Source: Hydrotalea sp. (GTDB taxonomy: Bacteria; Bacteroidota; Bacteroidia; Chitinophagales; Chitinophagaceae). Taken from it: a stretch of DNA of 64,000 nt. The notes below the pieces were generated by a model, which was given only the letters and a program-made list of their open reading frames with translations, was not told the origin of the DNA and did no database searches. Of this stretch, positions 60,077 through 64,000 are shown piece after piece (position 1 is the stretch's first letter; every line of letters begins with the position of its first letter). The stretch covers positions 1-64,000 of the forward strand of contig JAKRSC010000026.1 in NCBI GenBank assembly GCA_022402565.1, in the 5' to 3' direction. Made by a program: the position numbers and the translations under genes.

Positions 60077-61529
60077 TCTTTGTATAAATGATTCTCAAAC
60101 GAACCCGATTTGTAGAGTGATTGCCCCCTCCCAAACGTACCCTTCCTTGGGCATGGCCGTTTGCAAATGCAGATGAAAAATTAAAGAATCCAATTGTACC
60201 TCCTGCTCCAAATGGGGGGCTATAAGCAAAGAAGTCGTTCACTACCGGGGAATACAACCTGAAGTCAAACTCATTCTCTCTCCTAGTTGCAATACCTTGA
60301 ACATATCTAGAAATATCAAAAGTATATTGAGCTACCCTACTAAATGGCGGAACTGTTCTAAATCGTACAATCCCTCCTGCTGTTCCTAAGTTTGGTTGAC
60401 CTTCGTTTACTACGAAGTCACTTGGAATATTTCGTTTACGTTGGTTAACACTGTCATAGAAGCCTAAAAATAAATATCCTGGAACTTGCAAAATATTATC
60501 GAGGGTTGGATTAGCAGGTACTTGCGTAAACTGCAGTTCGGCCCTATGAATAATTCTATTGGTTAAATTTCTTAATCCAGGTATACGAACTCGCACAAAT
60601 GTGCCTGGTCCTGTTTGAACGTGCAAAAGACTGTCTGGTGTATTGTTTTGGAGATAAGTATTGATTTCTGCCCCATTTCTGTTTCTTTGAATGAGGTTTG
60701 CATGTCCCGTTGTGAAATTATTAAATCGGAAATAAACCACACTCGTATCTCTTCTAGTTGCACCAGCAGCTTTACTGGTAAAATACAAGCCTAGTTTTGT
60801 TTTTTCATTTAGTAACGAAGTGTACAAAACAATGTTTCCATTACCCAACTGACCTGTAATTGCAAAACCAGCAAAATTTCTTTTAAATGCACTATCCGAT
60901 GCATAAGCGCTAACGCTGTCGTATTGCTTTATAAAACGCTGAGCAAATGATGATGGTAAAGGAAATCTAATGATATCAACATGCTGCTCGAAACGAGTAT
61001 TTAAAGAGTCTCTTAAACGTCTTGGATCAAAACTTCTAGTAATTAATGGTGCACCTGCAAATTGAATATTAGGCGTTGGGGTAATAGTGAACTGCTTGCT
61101 AGTATCAATAGGGGTAAGCTGACTTACTTCATATACACTTAAAGTCACTGGCTGTAATGTATCACCCCAAAAACCTTTGTAATCTAACATAAGCACGGCA
61201 GAATCTGCTGTAAGACTATCCTTTGAACCAGGAAAGACAAACGGAAGGAAAGGCGGTCTAACCTCAAAATAAGTACTAGCTAAGGTTGTTCCAAATTGAG
61301 GATCATTGCTAATTGCCCCGATTACATGGTTATCGTTTGGAAACATTCTTAATGTATCCGTATCAACAAATACATCAGTTACCACATCAATAAAGGTATC
61401 TAGTGTATTAACTCCATCAATAGGCGGAATAAGCTCACTTCCAATGTCTGTAGTGGTAATTTTAGTGCAACCAATTACCAATCCAATTACTAATAAAATA
61501 CTATAAAATCCTGAAAAACGAAGACGCAT
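60072..61529 (-). CDS. DUF4270 lipoprotein
   Basis: Surface or periplasmic lipoprotein of about 485 residues. From the ATG at 61529 the signal is short and ends in a lipobox (LVIGLVIGC, lipidated Cys at 21). The rest fits DUF4270: a start like SELIPPIDGVNTLDTF, a middle with SRPV-like beta strands and the C-terminal RFRLYSP-like pieces (FDFRLYSPVVNDFF). A longer start (61556) would overlap the GT5-domain gene. The function is unknown; the family is widespread in Bacteroidota and often lies near glycogen synthase genes, as here. Confidence 0.88.
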   Translation of the reverse strand: MRLRFSGFYSILLVIGLVIGCTKITTTDIGSELIPPIDGVNTLDTFIDVVTDVFVDTDTLRMFPNDNHVIGAISNDPQFGTTLASTYFEVRPPFLPFVFPGSKDSLTADSAVLMLDYKGFWGDTLQPVTLSVYEVSQLTPIDTSKQFTITPTPNIQFAGAPLITRSFDPRRLRDSLNTRFEQHVDIIRFPLPSSFAQRFIKQYDSVSAYASDSAFKRNFAGFAITGQLGNGNIVLYTSLLNEKTKLGLYFTSKAAGATRRDTSVVYFRFNNFTTGHANLIQRNRNGAEINTYLQNNTPDSLLHVQTGPGTFVRVRIPGLRNLTNRIIHRAELQFTQVPANPTLDNILQVPGYLFLGFYDSVNQRKRNIPSDFVVNEGQPNLGTAGGIVRFRTVPPFSRVAQYTFDISRYVQGIATRRENEFDFRLYSPVVNDFFAYSPPFGAGGTIGFFNFSSAFANGHAQGRVRLGGGNHSTNRVRLRIIYTKI

Positions 61530-61542
61530 GGTTGGTGTTAGG

Positions 61543-62361
61543 TTACTTGCTTGCAAGGTCGTTGTACAAATCTAAATACTCTGTTAAATCAGAATCCCAT
61601 CCTTTGAAAGGAATAATTTTCTTCCCTTTTACTTTTGTGAACTCTGTTTTTAAGGCCGAATCTACTTCATCTGCTCCAAAAGTGATAGCATCTGCATCTT
61701 TTGCCCCCCCTCTGAATAAAGAGGGATTGTTTGAGTCTTTGAAAGCCTCCAAATCTTTTTCCTTAATGCCAGCGTTAATAACTGCCTTCTTAACAAAATC
61801 ATCACCTAAACTTTCTTCAAAAGTATTTCCACCTATTGTAAAGACTACTTTACTATGGGCAAAAACAGGTTCTTTTTTGTATGCTGTTTTAATATAGGTA
61901 GGAATTAATCCAGTCATCCAGCCACTACAATGAATGATATCTGGTGGCCATCCAAACTTCTTAACAGTCTCTAAAGCTCCCTTACAAAAGAAAATTGTAC
62001 GAAGCCCATTATCATCGAACCACTTTTCCTCATCATCGTGAAAAATTTGCTTTCTTTTAAAGAAGTCTTCGTTCTCTAAGAAATATACTTGAAGTCTTGC
62101 ATTGGGAAGAGAAGCGACTTTAATTTGAAGTGGATAATCGTCGTCATCTACTGAAACATTAATTCCAGACAATCTTACAACCTCATGAAGTTTATGGCGT
62201 CTTTCATTGATCACTCCAAATCGGGGCATGATACAACGTACTTCTAAACCAGACTCATTACTTTTAATAGCCAGCTTATTTACAATTTCAGCAAATTCAG
62301 TTAGCTCCAAGTATGGAGACATTTCTGTGGCTATAAATAAAATTCTTTTCTTTGTTGACAT
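61543..62361 (-). CDS. Stand-alone glycogen/starch synthase (GT5) catalytic domain
   Basis: Protein of 272 residues equal to only the N-terminal half of a GT5 glycogen synthase: ILFIATEMSPYLELTEFAEI in place of the usual SAECYPMAKTGGLGD, then VRCIMPRFGVINERRHK, PDIIHCSGWMTGLIPTY. The K-x-G-G-L motif that binds ADP-glucose is missing, and no C-terminal Rossmann domain follows. Such proteins are known in Bacteroidota next to panC. A role as glucosyltransferase is therefore doubtful; it may act as a regulator or binding protein. It is divergent from panC (103-base gap) and 13 bases before the DUF4270 gene. Confidence 0.85.
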   Translation of the reverse strand: MSTKKRILFIATEMSPYLELTEFAEIVNKLAIKSNESGLEVRCIMPRFGVINERRHKLHEVVRLSGINVSVDDDDYPLQIKVASLPNARLQVYFLENEDFFKRKQIFHDDEEKWFDDNGLRTIFFCKGALETVKKFGWPPDIIHCSGWMTGLIPTYIKTAYKKEPVFAHSKVVFTIGGNTFEESLGDDFVKKAVINAGIKEKDLEAFKDSNNPSLFRGGAKDADAITFGADEVDSALKTEFTKVKGKKIIPFKGWDSDLTEYLDLYNDLASK

Positions 62362-62464
62362 CAGCGCACAATTTTGCAGGTCGCGAAAATTAAGTGTGCA
62401 AAGGTAAGTATTTCTTATTAGAATTGAATTTTAGGGGTACTCAACCCTTTCTAAATCATTGATA

Positions 62465-63313
62465 ATGATCATCTTCAGGCAGAATCAAGCATTGCAGACC
62501 TACCTCAAAAAGGAAAAAAACGACGGAAAAAGAGTAGGTTTTGTTCCAACAATGGGTGCTTTACATAAAGGGCATTTAGAATTGGTGAACCAAGCCGCCA
62601 AAAACTGTGACTTGGTTGTGGTAAGTATTTATGTGAACCCTACTCAATTTAACCAGCAAGAAGATTTTGACAAATACCCAATAACACCCGCTTCCGATAT
62701 AGATGCTCTTTTGAACAGCGAATGTGCTGTTTTATTTACCCCTTCAACTCAAGAAATCTACCCCAATGGAACGGATAATTTGCCTTTCTACAACTTGGGG
62801 GTATTAGAAACAGTTCTTGAAGGTGCGCATAGACCTGGACATTTTCAGGGTGTTTGTGCTGTAGTTGAACGATTGTTGAGAATTGTAGGTCCTGATGAAT
62901 TATTTCTTGGACAAAAAGACCTACAGCAATGCACTGTGATACAGAAACTTCTTGAACTCACACCTGATATTGAAGTAAAACTAAATACTATTCCTACAGT
63001 TCGAGAAGAAAGTGGCTTAGCATTGAGTAGCCGCAATAAACGACTCAGTGAAGAAGGCAAGAGAAGGGCCAGTACTTTATTTCAAGTGCTTCAAGCTGTT
63101 GGGAATGGTTTACAGCATGGAGATTTAGAAGCAGTTGTTGAAGACCAAAAACAATACATCTTAGAAAATGGATTTGAATCAATCGATTATTTGCAAGTAG
63201 CTGATTTGTATAAGCTTGAACCAATTTTGAGCAAAGAAAATAAACCTGTTGCCATTCTGGTTGCTGCAACCATTGAGGGTGTTAGATTAATAGACAATAT
63301 AATTATTCACTAA
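62465..63313 (+). CDS. panC: Pantothenate synthetase
   Basis: Condenses pantoate and beta-alanine with ATP. The 282 residues show [16 protein letters not shown] (the HxGH-type ATP-binding motif), [29 protein letters not shown] and [13 protein letters not shown], as expected. The ATG at 62465 is preferred to the TTG at 62459. It is followed 43 bases later by panD; together they make the last steps to pantothenate, and panD supplies the beta-alanine. Confidence 0.95.
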   Translation: MIIFRQNQALQTYLKKEKNDGKRVGFVPTMGALHKGHLELVNQAAKNCDLVVVSIYVNPTQFNQQEDFDKYPITPASDIDALLNSECAVLFTPSTQEIYPNGTDNLPFYNLGVLETVLEGAHRPGHFQGVCAVVERLLRIVGPDELFLGQKDLQQCTVIQKLLELTPDIEVKLNTIPTVREESGLALSSRNKRLSEEGKRRASTLFQVLQAVGNGLQHGDLEAVVEDQKQYILENGFESIDYLQVADLYKLEPILSKENKPVAILVAATIEGVRLIDNIIIH

Positions 63314-63356
63314 TTTTTTCGAATCTTCATCAATCGGCATACTACCTTTGCGCACT

Positions 63357-63701
63357 ATGTTGATTGAAGTATTAAAATCGAAGATTCACAGAGCCACTAT
63401 CACTGAGGCTAATTTACAATACGTGGGAAGCCTAACCCTCGATGAAGATTTGATGGAGGCAGCTAATATGATTGAATATGAAAAGATTCAAGTGGTGAAC
63501 GTAAACAACGGCGAAAGACTAGAGACTTACTTAATCAAAGGAAAAAGAGGAAGCGGAGTTGTTTGCTTAAACGGGCCAGCTGCTCGCAAGGGGGCCGTAG
63601 GCGATACGGTCATCATCATTTCTTACGCAACTATGGATTTTGAAGCAGCGAAACAGTTCCAACCGGCAGTTGTCTTTCCTAAACAAGGCAACAAATTATA
63701 A
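63357..63701 (+). CDS. panD: Aspartate 1-decarboxylase
   Basis: Pyruvoyl enzyme that makes beta-alanine for pantothenate. The 114 residues start [16 protein letters not shown] and contain the self-cleavage site at G24-S25 in [11 protein letters not shown]58 and the conserved N-G-x-R (NNGERL) are typical. Start chosen at the ATG 63357, since the family usually begins there; an upstream TTG would add three residues. It is 43 bases after panC and ends before a strong terminator. Confidence 0.95.
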   Translation: MLIEVLKSKIHRATITEANLQYVGSLTLDEDLMEAANMIEYEKIQVVNVNNGERLETYLIKGKRGSGVVCLNGPAARKGAVGDTVIIISYATMDFEAAKQFQPAVVFPKQGNKL

Positions 63702-63710
63702 TTACCATGA

Positions 63711-63736
63711 AAAGGCCGCTGTTTCTTGCGGCCTTT
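63711..63736 (+). terminator. Intrinsic terminator after panD
   Basis: AAAGGCCGC (63711-63719) and GCGGCCTTT (63728-63736) form a 9-base stem with an 8-base loop, followed by AATTTTTC. It ends panC-panD and may also serve the convergent gene on the right. Confidence 0.85.
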
Positions 63737-63779
63737 AATTTTTCAACTCTAATAGTAAACTGGAATTAGGGGTGTACCT

Positions 63780-64000
63780 TTATTTTGATAAGGTTTTAGC
63801 TAAATCTGCAATCTTACTGTTTGGATTACTTTTATACAATGTTTTTCCAGCACTATCTAAAACAACCCACGAAGGCAAACTTAGCTCTTTCTTATTTTGA
63901 CCCTGCCCAGTTAAATACTCCAGAAAGTTGGCAGGCTTTTTCCAAAATCCTGTACCAAACGCTTCATTACTTAAAAAATAAGCTTTATCTGGCTTTGTTG
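63780..64000 (-). CDS. C-terminal part of a thioredoxin-like protein (cut by the window edge)
   Basis: The last 72 residues of a gene reading leftward from beyond the right edge, ending at TAA (63780-63782). Elements: YFLSNEAFGTGFWKKPANFL, then LPSWVVLDSAGKTLYKSNP and IADLAKTLSK. The piece with P, W, a VVLD strand and a G-K turn looks like the end of a thioredoxin fold (cis-Pro loop followed by the last strand and helix), so a thiol-disulfide or redoxin domain is likely. Start and full function are outside the window. Confidence 0.5.
   Translation of the reverse strand, partial: TKPDKAYFLSNEAFGTGFWKKPANFLEYLTGQGQNKKELSLPSWVVLDSAGKTLYKSNPNSKIADLAKTLSK

Noticed and set aside
1-64000. A CRISPR array matching the tracrRNA
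   Set aside because: I looked on both strands for repeats beginning GTTGTGATTTGCTTTC and saw only the anti-repeat in the tracrRNA. The GTATCTTT string near position 18 resembles part of some Bacteroidota repeats but occurs once and is not followed by a repeat unit.
1-64000. Prophage, insertion sequence, tRNA or toxin-antitoxin genes
   Set aside because: No transposase, integrase, capsid or toxin-type protein and no cloverleaf-like sequence was found in the window. An insertion just beyond the left edge cannot be excluded.

Overview
The window is chromosomal DNA of an AT-rich member of the Bacteroidota, most likely a Chitinophagaceae-type bacterium. This rests on gene content: TonB-dependent receptors with carboxypeptidase-regulatory domains, GLPGLI, DUF4270, DUF5686, DUF2851 and GSCFA proteins, and Bacteroidota-type promoters (TTTG, 19 bases, TAnnTTTG). 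No rRNA, tRNA, insertion sequence, prophage or CRISPR array was seen.

Layout. 1-3.5 kb: a type II-C cas9 on the minus strand, cut off just after RuvC-III, with a divergent and apparently intact tracrRNA. 3.8-19.3 kb: a sensor kinase, then a glycogen and maltodextrin region (glgB; an operon glgA-glgC-MFS-GH13; a divergent FHS sugar transporter and ROK glucokinase), with an outer-membrane barrel and a GLPGLI protein between. 19.3-28.3 kb: a phosphodiester glycosidase, lipA, an OsmC protein, and a run DUF2520-fdx-iscX-KdsC-UbiA-Maf-DUF2851. 28.4-38.3 kb: topA, a desaturase, a SirB1-like protein, csaA, ogt, cdd, lepB, a CarH-like MerR regulator and an NtrC-like regulator. 38.4-45.6 kb: two TonB-dependent receptors around pdhB, then purC. 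45.6-46.7 kb: three tiny single-pass membrane proteins that form a paralogous set. 46.7-64 kb: trhO, DUF5686, a penicillin acylase, a BioF-like enzyme, miaE, GSCFA, HMG-CoA lyase, rlmB, NUDIX, metK, DUF4270, a stand-alone GT5 domain, panC, panD and a truncated thioredoxin-like gene.

How they work together. The glycogen genes form a complete synthesis set (ADP-glucose pyrophosphorylase, synthase, branching enzyme) coupled to uptake and breakdown of maltodextrin (an exported GH13 enzyme and a maltose-type MFS carrier), while the FHS carrier and ROK kinase would supply glucose 6-phosphate. Most of the rest is housekeeping.

The two most unusual regions are the truncated cas9 beside an intact tracrRNA, and the three small membrane proteins at 45.7-46.6 kb. 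Those three share a transmembrane motif (Y-x3-L-x2-A-x2-Y), an identical 21-base distance from the -7 box to the start codon, and a private terminator each; they are too short for most gene callers.
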